This document shows, piece by piece, positions 1-10,134 of a stretch of DNA of 64,000 nucleotides (the stretch's first letter is position 1; every line of letters begins with the position of its first letter). The notes below the pieces were generated by a model. That model was not told the origin of the DNA, made no database searches, and was given only the letters and a program-made list of their open reading frames with translations. This stretch comes from Takakia lepidozioides (Eukaryota; Streptophyta; Takakiopsida; Takakiales; Takakiaceae). The stretch is taken from assembly GCA_030704615.1 (NCBI GenBank), contig CM060732.1, forward strand, positions 54,045,053 to 54,109,052, in the 5' to 3' direction. The position numbers were made by a program, and so were the translations under genes.

Positions 1-345
1 CATGTCTCTGGTATTACACCTGATTAGCAAGCTAATTATGTTTTAGACCTTGGCTAATTTTTACGGACTTCATCCAATCATCAGATCTCAGAAGTCCACC
101 CATCTTTGCGTCCGTGGCACATGCACTCGGACCCGCAAATTTCTGGGATTGATACTTACGTGGAAGGATGCAAGAGGAAACCCAGTATTTCGATGTGAAA
201 ATTTCAAGTGAGGGAGCTTGCAGTGTAATTTGATACATGAAAGAGGAATCCATGTCGGGGCAGATTCGCTCTGTGAATTCGGAGTGAAGGAGTTCACTGA
301 ATGATGAATGGATGCACGGGTGGGAGGGACAGATCAGAGCGCGCC

Positions 346-856
346 ATGGCGGGTAGCAGTGTAGCGCAGATACAGATTTGCAAGCGCTGCAAGAGCACAT
401 TCACGGCCACACACAACACCTCCGCTGCTTGCAGGTTCCACCCGGCTTTTTTTGTGTCTCGGCGCCATGACGACCAGAAGAGGTTTGTGCCATCTGTTTT
501 GTTTGCATGATGAGGGTTGCTGTCGTTCATAAGTTTCGAGACCGTCCTTCTAGAAGTTGATGAAGCAGAATTTGGTGAAGAAGTTGGTATTGTATCTAAC
601 GTCCTAATAAAATGTTGGTTTGATTGTCCTTCAGAGGATCAAACCCTGCCATGTGTGCTAGATACAATTGGAATATAGATCAATTAGTGGACACTCACTA
701 GAATCCATGGTTTATGAAATGTGGAGAAGGTACTACGAGCTGGGCCCAGATGACCCCCCCTATGCGGCAAAATTCTATGACTGCTGTGGTGCAGAGGATC
801 CCCAAGCTGAAGGGTGCACCACCTCTCTCCATGTTTCTTACGATGACAAGTCTTAA
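346..856 (+). CDS. Small conserved plant protein with Cys/His pairs, two exons
   Basis: Two exons, 346-482 and 730-856, with a GT...AG intron of 247 bp, join in frame to an 87-residue protein. The first exon has a CKRC pair, then a CRFHP stretch and RRHDDQKR ending at the splice site. The second continues YYELGPDDPPYAAKFYDCCG and ends in GCTTSLHVSYDD. I recognise this as a plant protein family of unknown function whose conserved Cys and His residues suggest metal binding; that role is inference. An in-frame ATG lies 45 bases upstream at 301, but the ATG at 346 has a better context (gcgccATGG) and gives the length I expect for the family. No targeting signal or membrane segment is visible. The reading frame is intact, so the gene looks functional. 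Confidence 0.75.
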
Positions 857-2390
857 CCTTTTCTTGGATAAAAGGAGAGCCTAGGTGTCTTTGAGATGTT
901 GGTGTGTGTTAGAATCAAGCCTTTGATTTCTTTGGTTCGCCCACTTCAATTAGGCCTAACTTAGGTCTTCTGAGTCATGGAAATGAAGAGTTCTCTTCTC
1001 CTCTGCTTAAGGAAGATTTGCAAAAATCAGAGGGAAATTTATCTGAAGAAGTGTTTTGAGAAGAGGATAGTAGCAAGAGAAGATTTGCTGATAAGGAAAG
1101 CAAGGAGGAAAAGAAAAGTAAGTAGGCAGAAAGTCAGATGTTTCTGATGACCATTTGAAGGCCTTGCGAAACAGGAGTCATCTGTCCAGGCATTTCATAA
1201 CTACAATGTCTTGTTCCCTGTTATTGACAAGATGCGGCTGGATACTACAGAGGATCCATCACAGTTTGTGGTTGATGTGGATTGGAAATTTCTTCATGCC
1301 CTCAGAGATTGGGTCCTGAACTGTTGTACCTAGTGCAATCATTGATTTCATGACGTCTCCTGGTCAAGGAGCATGTCGCTTGAACATGTTACCGAAGTTA
1401 AGTAAGGTAAGTGTAGTCACCACATGCCAGTGACCACACTTGAAAGAACATGAGGGTTGGAATTCCTTCGTGCAAAGGCAGTATGGTCAATATCATTTTG
1501 GTGTACGGCTGAGATCTTACAAACAATAAACTTGTACACACATGTGATATTCTCCCTGTTCCTCCTTACTTCTCACACACAGATTTGCCCATGTCAATGG
1601 TGACTTGTGCAAGATTTGTCCTGGTTTCAGTTTGATTTGGATTTTACGTGTACTTCCAAACAAGGGACCTTGAATCAAACATTTCCAAGTGTCTAGGCAT
1701 TTCAGCCCTGAACTTTTTACTTGCATGCGGTGTTTTGAGCAATATAGCTTGCTTTCCTTGCAACCAGGAATGTATGCTTTAGTAGAAGTTGCATAGATGC
1801 TTGAACTTTGCACCGGTGATAGAGCATTGTAGGTTGGTACTTTCAACTTGCAGTATCCACAAAAGCCATGAGTGACAGGCCATTTGAACAGGAATGAAGG
1901 AAGCCTTTTGTCACATGGGAATAGGTTGTGTGTGTGAGGGTTTTCAGAGGCGAGATACCATGCTTTTTACCCCTTTGAAAATGGGGAAGTTGGGACAGAT
2001 GCAGGACTTGGACCTTTCACAGTACTGGATAGATGAGCAGGCTTCAGGTTTGATTTACAGCAAGCAAAGAAACCACATCAATACATAGTAGATTTGGATT
2101 TTCTACAATCTTGTTGCTTAAACACAAGATTGTATATGTACCTCCACTGAATTCCTGAGCTCTTTTTTGGCTGCAACAAAGCACGAATGAGGCAAGTTCT
2201 TAGCTAGAAAGCAGGGTTAAGTACGTTCTCTTTCTCTTCAGTGGGGCCAAGGACTCCCACTTCAGCTGAGAGTTGAATAAGACATATCTCAACTTGATGA
2301 CCCGGCGAGCAGGAGGCCCCTACTCCTTCTGAGCACCTGAAATAAGTCATCATCCATTTCTGGCTCCTCGTGCTGGGAAAAGGTCCATCT
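857..2390. other. No supported gene
   Basis: About 1.5 kb after the first gene. It probably contains its 3' UTR. Short open stretches exist (for example around 1190-1330) but none matches a family I recognise and none has convincing splice borders. Confidence 0.4.
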
Positions 2391-2394
2391 TGAG

Positions 2395-2769
2395 ACCCTT
2401 CTGGCTTTGAAATGTTTTCAATCCCACAGGTCCCACATACAGTTTGGAAGTATACTTTAACCTCTGGTCGGGTCCATTGGGAACTGATTCGTAAGGTTGT
2501 TGAGAAGCATACTTTCGATGCGCTCGCTGCCTCCGATGATGACTCTCACAATCGTGAGGGTCTCTGTGTCCACAGGGCGCAACCAGGAAATTGAAACTGA
2601 ACACTTCTTCTTCTATTGCCCTCTATACTATGAGATCCGCGGGAGATTCCATTGTCTATTCCATGGAACCCAATCTCTCACTGAAGTTTTTCACTATGAA
2701 GATCAGAAATGCTTGGCAGCTTACCTGCACGAGGCACTCACCCTTAGACAATCACTCGAACAATAGTTC
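2395..2769 (+). pseudogene. Decayed LINE reverse-transcriptase C-terminal piece
   Basis: Two overlapping plus-strand frames (2412-2594 and 2497-2766) together resemble the C-terminal zinc-knuckle region of plant non-LTR retrotransposon proteins. The key part is ETEHFFFYCPLYYEIRGRF, the H-x3-C-P pattern typical of that region, followed by a basic helical tail ending at a stop at 2766. The frame change between the halves and the lack of any reverse transcriptase upstream mark it as a relic. The assignment rests on a short pattern only. Confidence 0.4.
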
Positions 2770-3001
2770 TTATCTCTATCTCTGGTTTCCTGTTTTTTCT
2801 CTCTCATGTTTTCTTCCATTTTGTAACTATGAGCTTTCCGCGGACGTTATAAAGCACCATTTCGTCTCCGAAGAGAAGTAATCCTTGCGACCATTGCAGC
2901 CGTCAAAACATAACTGCACAACCTGCATGGAGGTTCTTGTCATGAATAGCATGGATAATCCGCATTTCACTGCGCCTCTCATTTTACAATATTCGCGACG
3001 T

Positions 3002-3341
3002 TATGGCGCACATGCGGCCTGAGCGGTGGGCCCCACGCACAGACGCCTGGCTCCCCCACCCGAAAACCCCCGCCCCGCGGTCCCAAGCCGCGCCCACTCC
3101 CCCCACGGCACCTCCGCCCGCCCCCCGTCCGTTGCGGCCGGTCCGCTGTGCCAGTCCCCTCACGTCCACCCTGTCGGTCTGCCCGCCAGTCCGCTGCCCA
3201 TGAGTCCGCTCCTCGCCAGTCTGCCGGCCAGTACGCTGGAGGCCAGCGCCAGTTCCCCAACTTCCAGTCCGCCGACGAGGCCCGATCTGGACCGTCCACT
3301 CCTAAATCCCATCTGAGCCCTCCATTTTTAGGGCCTAAACC
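3002..3341 (+). repeat. Left GC-rich inverted segment (putative MULE end)
   Basis: Very GC-rich, full of GTCCGCTG / CAGTCTGCC words, ending in CATCTGAGCCCTCC followed by TTTTTAGGGCCTAAAC. The reverse complement of 15719-15901 repeats the same order of words with some internal segments missing. Confidence 0.6.
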
Positions 3342-4499
3342 CCTCGACCAAATCCGGCATGTCTCTTGTGAGGGCTCTTTGTTGTCCGATGTTGCGGTAG
3401 GCATTTCCATTTTGTGCACAAGCAACGTTGATGATGATGAGGGTGTGCCTGAACATGGCAGGACTGTCGGGGCGGGCTCTACAGCCACCACTGTGCATAT
3501 GCTTCCACTATTTTTGCCTTTTTGTTGTGCTTTAGGGAACCTTGGGCTTTCTGGTATGGCTGTATGTCATAAATATGCTATTGCCTTATCTGTCCTCCAT
3601 ATCGTCATCTGCTTCTGATCCCTCATGATACGCTTAATGCCTTCGTTTTGCATCAGTTCTGAGAGGCTTGACCCCTTCGTACTGTTGAGGGCGGAAATCG
3701 CGGAAGCATATGCACATGGGGGAGTGTATACATTGCAGATTTCGTATCGGACGGTGGGATTGTTTAGGGGACCAAGTAAAAAGGCTTGCAAGGAACGTGC
3801 ACAAGTTGTGCAGGGGGATGCTAGAGTGTGAGCCTAGCCACGTGAGCCCAGGACACGTGGCATGATTTTGGGAAAGATGCGGCGTCTATTTCCATGGAAG
3901 ATGATCCATTACCGCAGAAACACGTCTTCATCCATATTAACCCTGCAACCCCAAACAGAAACCCTAACCCTTGTCGGCCTTAGGGACTCACCTCAACCCC
4001 GACAGTGAACCTCGCCATCCTGCCCCTGTGCATGATACTCCGCACTGACATCATCCATGGGACCATCCATGCATGCAACATTCATCCACAGTGTACATCC
4101 AATCGGGGTTCATCCATCCAAAAACATTCATCCTCCATCCATCCAACCAAATATTGGTGTGATGGCATATGTCGAATGACTGTCTACTGGACTATGCACA
4201 TATTCATCTCTGTTGAAAAACATTTATTGAATGCACACGATTGAATTGGAGAGCAATGTTTAGAAGGAAAACACTTCAAATTCGCAGGACACGGAGGAGA
4301 GAATGTTTCCCCTTTATCATATGATCTGGATCCTTCACAAAGCATCATTTCTTCGGGTTCTCCATCAACTGAGTGCAGCTACGGCGTGAGCCTAGCCGCG
4401 TGAGCCCAGGGGTTTAGTGGAGGAAGAAGCAGGCCCCATACACGAGTCCTCTCTTTAGAGAGGGTCTTATTGTCGTGGAAGCAGTTATAGCGCTTAAAA
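3342..4499. other. No supported gene; short dispersed repeats
   Basis: No ORF here is recognisable. A 24-base motif (GTGAGCCTAGCC, then CGTGAGCCCAGG) occurs near 3829 and again near 4386. CATCCAT-type simple repeats lie at 4100-4150. Confidence 0.4.
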
Positions 4500-4509
4500 A
4501 AAGAGGTAT

Positions 4510-6175
4510 AGAAAGAAAGGAATGGTCATTGTGAAATTTACTGAGGTTTTCTTATTGAAGAAGAGGTGAAAAAAAAAGGCTGGGTAAGTCATCATGATCT
4601 TACTTAGGGATTCTTGCATGAACAAGAGGCAAGAAAAATTTGGATGCTCATTGTCAAGCTATCTGACGTTTCTAGTATTTCATCCATGGTGGATGGATGA
4701 TGGATGGATGAAATATTGAAGGAGAGGCTAAAAATAATAAGGATGGGCAAGAACAGGCCCCTTAATATGACCCCTCATTGTGAAACAGGCAATGGTTTTT
4801 GTTAATGTAGATGAGGTGAAAATTAAACAGATGGTCATTTTCAAGCTTATTTAGGCTTTGTTTGTGAAGAAGATGTGTAACAAAATGAGCGGTTTATTGT
4901 GGAACTTGTTCAGGTTTATGTTATTGAAGATGAGGTGAAAAAAAAACACATGGTCATTGTGATTGCTTATTTAGGGTGTCTTTGTGAAGAAGAGGTAAAA
5001 AAAAAACATTGAGCTATCCTTGTGAAACTTGTTTAGGATTCTGTTATTGAAGAAGAGGTGAAAAAAAAATCAGATGGTCATCATGAATGGTTATTTAGGG
5101 TTTGTTTGTGAAGAAGAGGTGAAAAAAAAAGTTAAGCTCTATCATTGTCAAACTTGTTTAGGTTTCTGTTATTGAAGAAGAGGTGAAAAAAGAAATCAGA
5201 TGGTCATTATGAATGTTTATTTAGGGTTTGTTTGTGAAGAAGAGGTGAAAAAATTGAGCTCTCATTCTCAAACTTGTTAAGGTTTCTGTTATTGAAGAAG
5301 AGGTGAAAAAAAATATGAGATGGTCATCATGAATGCTTATTTAGGGTTTGTTTGTGAAGAAGAGGTGGGAAAAAAAGTTGAGCTCTATCATTGTCAAACT
5401 TCTTCAGGTTTTTGTTATTGAAGAAGAGGTGAAAAAAAAACTTGAGCTCTACCATTGTCAAACTTCTTCAGGTTTCTGTTATTGAAGAAGAGGTGAAAAA
5501 AAACCAGATGGTCATCATGAATGCTTATTTAGGGTTTGTTTGTGAAGAAGAGGTGAAAAAAATTGAGCTCTATCATTGTCAATCTTGTTCAGGTTTCTCT
5601 TGTTGAAAAAGAGGTGAAAAAAAAATCAGATGGTCATCATGAATAAATTAGGGATTGTTTGTGAAGAAGAGGTGAAAAAAAACTTGAGCTCTATCATTGT
5701 CAAACTTCTTCAGGTTTATGTTATTGAAGAAGAGGTGAAAAAAAACCAGATGGTCATCATGAATGCTTATTTAGGGTTTGTTTGTGAAGAAGAGGTGAAT
5801 AAAATTGAGCTCTATCATTGTCAATCTTGTTCAGATTTTTGTTGATGACAAAGAGGTGAATAAAAAATCAGATGTCATCATGAATAAATTAGGGTTTGTT
5901 TGTGAAGAAGAGGTGAAAAAAAAACTTCAGCTCTATCATTGTCAACTTCTTCAGGTTTCTGTTATTGAAGAAGAGGTGAAAAAAAAATCATATGGTCATC
6001 ATGAATGCTTATTTAGGGTTTGTTTGTATAGAGGACTGAGCTGTCATTGTGAAACTTTGTTCAGGTGCCTGTTATTCAAGAAGAAGTGGAAAAAAAAACA
6101 GATGATCATCATGAAGCTCATTTACGCAATGCTTCTGTAGAGGCTGTGAAAAAATAAAATGAGCTTTCATACTGA
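4510..6175 (+). repeat. Tandem array, about 60-bp half-units paired into about 122 bp
   Basis: The word GAAGAAGAGGTGAAAAAA returns about every 60 bases. It is followed alternately by a GAGCTCTATCATTGTCAAAC half-unit and a CAGATGGTCATCATGAATGC half-unit, giving a composite period near 120-126 bp (for example TTTGTTTGTG at 5101, 5227 and 5347). Copies are clean in the middle and decay at both ends. Short ORFs repeating EEEVKKK arise from the array and are not evidence of a gene. Confidence 0.85.
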
Positions 6176-6437
6176 CACTTGTCCATGTTTGGTAGGCCCT
6201 CGAACAAAAAAAAGGATTTATTTATTTATTTTATTTTTGGCCCGGGGCAATATTGGGGGTGGGGGCAGAAGTGGTGTGCGTTGACACACTCAATTTTAGA
6301 GGCTCGTTAACCAAACCCGATGAAAAAATAAACTACCTTGACATCGCCTGCTTGTCCAGATTTAAGAACTGTGTATACATGTTTTACAAACAAGGCAGCC
6401 CTTTCCGACATTGCGAAAAATCGCAACATATGCAACA

Positions 6438-7013
6438 CTACTCGATATTGCCAATGTCTCGCTGCAAAAGTGTCCGTACCTCACCAGGACCTAGTGTCGC
6501 CTGGTGAATGATTTGGTCTCTTTTGGGATCACAATACATCCTGCGCAAAAAGATGTAGTAAAGATGCTTGCAGGGAACCCATTTCCCTCTCTTTCCTAGA
6601 GCTTCCTCACGCATGCACACAAAGTCGGGACAGGTACACCCCGGAAAATTTCCCACCGTCACCTGATAGGCCCTGTCGTGCAAAACAAACCCAGATGTGA
6701 CCAAAGTATAAACCTGTCCATACCCAGGTGAAGGTACTTCCATAGTTCCTGTTACTCGAGCCTGAAGTAGTCTGGCCGATTCCACCTTCGCATCGTGATC
6801 AGGCCCCGAAGCCACCCGATGCACTGTTTTGCCATTCCTTCTCGTGGGATGCGAAGTATCGTCAGGAGGAGGCACCATAGCAGCAAGGCCACCAAAAGTC
6901 GACGCCACAGATCGGTGCAGACGAAAGCCGACGTCCTCCAACTTGCCAATCTCCAGTTCGTCAATGATCATCCTGAAATCATGATCATGAAAAAATTGAG
7001 TGTGTTGACGCAC
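6438..7013 (-). CDS. SWIM zinc-finger ORF, probable MULE component
   Basis: An uninterrupted 191-residue frame. Residues about 120-165 read YQVTVGNFPGCTCPDF, then a Lys/Arg-rich spacer and KWVPCKHLYYIFL, a C-x-C ... C-x-H SWIM zinc finger, followed by a conserved-looking tail (PGEVRTLLQR). SWIM domains sit at the C-terminus of many MULE transposases. Here it lies about 6 kb from the catalytic part and on the same strand, inside the putative element. It may be a separate exon, a companion gene or a displaced fragment. The first Met is arbitrary because the frame opens within a repeated hairpin segment. Confidence 0.6.
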   Translation of the reverse strand: MRQHTQFFHDHDFRMIIDELEIGKLEDVGFRLHRSVASTFGGLAAMVPPPDDTSHPTRRNGKTVHRVASGPDHDAKVESARLLQARVTGTMEVPSPGYGQVYTLVTSGFVLHDRAYQVTVGNFPGCTCPDFVCMREEALGKRGKWVPCKHLYYIFLRRMYCDPKRDQIIHQATLGPGEVRTLLQRDIGNIE

Positions 7014-7142
7014 TCAGTTCTCGGGGGGGGGCCAAAAACCCGCCGGGTACCCGGAGTGAAAATCCGGACCCGCACCTGTTGTCGATGATCATCCTGAAAT
7101 CATGATCATGAAGAAATTGAGTGCGTTGACGCACTCAGTTCT
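6960..7142. repeat. Duplicated 62-bp segment ending in a hairpin
   Basis: Positions 6960-7022 and 7081-7142 are near-identical direct copies (GATGATCATCCTGAAATCAT, then AATTGAGTG). Each ends in the palindrome TGAGTGCGTTGACGCACTCA or a one-base variant. Related hairpins lie at 6274-6289 and 7429-7453. Confidence 0.8.
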
Positions 7143-8875
7143 CCCGGGGGTGGGGGGAGGAGAGGGAACCAAAAATAAAAATAAAAATAAAAATAAAATT
7201 GGTTATCATACAATCTGTCACAATGAGATGTCGCCGAGAGCTGGCAAGCTACTTGAAAGCCTCGGGGATGCGGATTATCAAGACCTGGAACTGTGTCAAC
7301 AGCCTATATCTGATGAAGGGGGATTGCCCAGGGCAGAAGGTGGGTTTCAAATACTTTGTTTTTATGCCTTCTTTGTTGAAGTTCCACTGTACTGACTGTT
7401 ATGAAGTCATGCTGTTCGCACTGCCTGAATTGAGTGCTTCAGCGCACTCAGTTATGGCGGTGCATGAGCAATGACTATGAACCAGTTCCATCCGGAATGG
7501 GTCTGCACTCCCACCCAAATGTGCTATGAAACATTCCTCACTAATTATTGTCCTCTTCATCGCAGACCCGTCTATTTGAGGCCGTTTGTCTCATGAGGGT
7601 ACATCCACTGTCGACTCCCACCACAGTGGTGGAGTTCGAGCTTCATGGGGGATGATGTTTCATAAACGAGAGGTTCGATCCTGTCGTCGACGACATGCAC
7701 TACAACTATGTCGACTCCAACGTATGTTTGCGAAAGCCAAATGGAACGCCTTGGAGAAGGGCCCGTGAAAAAAACCCGACTTTTATCCAAACGATCATTG
7801 AGAGTTGTTCTCGGCCAGGGGCCCGCATCATAGATCTCACTCTCGGCACAAGTTTCTCTTCTTGCCTTTGTCATCGATTTCTTTTCTTCTGCACCTTCTT
7901 TACTCAATATTCTAAAACTCTAATTCCTTCAATCTGTCTCTTGTAGGCGCTTCTTACCATGTTTGCAAGGCAGGTGGCAGGCACTTGTTTGGTATGGAAG
8001 GAGATGCATATATTTTCACTGGCCTCCTCGCCGAGTTGCAAGGGGGCGCGTCTACCTCCAATGTAAAGGATGCCACTGCGCAAATTGATATCATCGATGG
8101 AGATGACAAGGACCTGGACAATGACTTTTCATGTGAGTAAGTTCATTTTCTGTCTATTTGATCCCTGTGTATATGCTCTGTCGCGTCCCCTTCTGTTGTC
8201 TGATTGTTACCCAAATGGTGCATTTCTGATTGTAGGAATGTGAACGCACTCCCGTGGCCCCTGTCTTCCATATACTTGAGGGACTTGTGCTGGAGCCCAC
8301 CTCCTAATTATGTCCTTCCCGATTACGCGGAAGACATTGCTCATGTGCAAGCAGCTGTGCTTTCTCCCCTACCCTTGCGTTAGAGTTCCAGGAAGACGCT
8401 CAGGTACCTCCGTGCAAAGGTCTTCATAGATGATAGTGCAGCAGTTTCAGGTGGTAGCAGTAGCAGTGTTGACACCACCTACGGATGTACTTGAGGGCAT
8501 TCATTTATGGAACATGAGGGGACACACTCTCTATTTTCCGCTGCACCACCATTTCTTTTCCCACCATCCGTTGTAATGAGCACGGACTACAATGAAATTC
8601 ACAGACTCCAGCATTCCTGCTCATCGTGTCAACGGACAAGATCCACTCTTAAGGTCCTCAAACATCCACAAGGTCAAGTTGAATGCACAGGTCTCAGCCA
8701 TGACCGTCTCCTTGCTGAAGCGGAAGCAGAATCTGTACATTGCCCAGTTTTGAAAGAGGAGAGGTGGCTGAGACATGTGGAGTCTGCCAGATCGCGTGGA
8801 TGTTTATGGCGTTTAGGAGTGCATCTTCTCCATTGACAATTGAGGACAATGATGACAATTCAGATATCAGTCTCA
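7143..8875. other. MULE interior without a recognised gene
   Basis: Several exon-sized open stretches occur, for example about 8002-8140 and 8237-8380 on the plus strand, the first ending in an acidic run. None matches a family I know. A short (AAAAT)n run lies at 7170-7200. Confidence 0.3.
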
Positions 8876-8879
8876 TGTA

Positions 8880-9480
8880 CTGTCACTTTATAAGTCCATT
8901 CTGCCGTGAGTCTGCAAGCATTGGGTCTGCTCCGTCAATGCTAGCAATATCCCTCTTCGGGCCTAAATATCATGTCGTTAGTCTGTTGAACCGTATGTAT
9001 GCTGGAAGTCTGTCTGTTGGGATTTTAGTGGGTTGCACTTGTCACTTTCTAAGCCAGTTCTGCCGGAAGTCTGCTGGTGCAAAGTGGGAGAAAGTTGTGA
9101 TTGAGGGTTGACTTTCCCTCAGTCTCTTCTCCCGTCAGTCTGCTGGCTTCTTCTCCCATCAGACTCCCGTCAGTCTGTTGAACCCTCCTTTGCTAGATAC
9201 TCCTCTATGGATATCAGTCTATTGTGCCGCCAGACTCTTCGAAGTGGGACTGTTCGACTTTCATGTTTACCCTCAGTCTCGTATACCGTCAATATGTTAA
9301 ACGGTCGGTCAGGTGGAAGTCTGTCTCTTGGGATATGAGTCCGTTGCACTGGTACTTTGCCACTAAATTGTTCCGTGAGTCCGTTCGCAGTGGGTCTTAG
9401 GCAGTCTATTATCTTCTTTCCGCTGGACCGCACTTTCATTTCGCTTTGTCATTGCCCGCCAGGCTGCTGAGCCATCGGTC
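8880..9480 (+). repeat. Degenerate CAGTCTGTTG / AGTCTGCTGG repeats
   Basis: The words CAGTCTGTTGAAC, AGTCTGCTGG and CGTCAGTCTG recur irregularly. The same words recur at 12330-13080 and, as GGACTG, at 13690-14050 and in the inverted ends, which links these tracts to one element. Confidence 0.6.
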
Positions 9481-9627
9481 TGGTGATCACTAGGTCTCTG
9501 GCTATATCATCACTCACGAGTAAGATTGGCTGCACGTGGGTCTGTTGAAGCCGTCATTGTCATCCACGCACGTCCGCCTACTGAACCTCGTCGTCCTTTT
9601 GGGGGGGGTGGATTGCTAAAAAAAAAC

Positions 9628-9666
9628 CGTGAGCAGAAAATTCTGTGAGTCAGAATTCTGCTCACG
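9628..9666. repeat. Hairpin with CGTGAGCAGA arms
   Basis: CGTGAGCAGAAAATTCTG, spacer TGAGT, CAGAATTCTGCTCACG: arms of 16-18 bases, nearly perfect. The arm word TCTGCTCACG reappears as a tandem array at 12445-12527. Confidence 0.75.
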
Positions 9667-10134
9667 CGCTTTTGGATGTGCTCACCTATAACCGCGGACA
9701 CCTATTCGGCTTAGAGGACCTATACTTACCTGCGGGTAGTGCCAGTATAAACATGCATATCAATTCATCGTTATGGATGAATTGACGGATGAATGATGGA
9801 TGAATGGGCGATGAATGTATGTTGGACGAATGACATGGATGAATGTAGTTTGTGATTAATGCAGAATTAAAAAGCATTTTTGAGTAGTGGTTGCCAAATC
9901 CCCCGAGCTCCAGAGTGAACCTCTGTCACTGCATCGGTTTGTGTTGTCCTTCCTCACCAGGTATCCGAAGTCGAGAGAGATGCTGACACCCAATTGGCAA
10001 AGAAGGTGGAGAGGCCATTTGGTGCTTTAGTATAATCGTTTTGAAACAGCCGATTCATTCCGACGAAGAATATCCCTGCGACTGGGTCGGAGTCCAAACA
10101 AAGAGAGGATTTGTGCAGAGCTTTGTTGTCATGT

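Noticed and set aside
5630-6140. Two plus-strand frames repeating VCEEEVKKK
   Set aside because: They follow the period of the tandem array and shift frame between units.
6274-7453. Helitron 3' end hairpins
   Set aside because: The hairpins are not followed by a CTRR terminus at the usual distance, and the neighbouring proteins are MULE-type.
8840-9120. A 123-residue plus-strand frame at 8740-9111
   Set aside because: It overlaps the CAGTCTG repeat tract and matches nothing I know; its length is explained by repeat composition.
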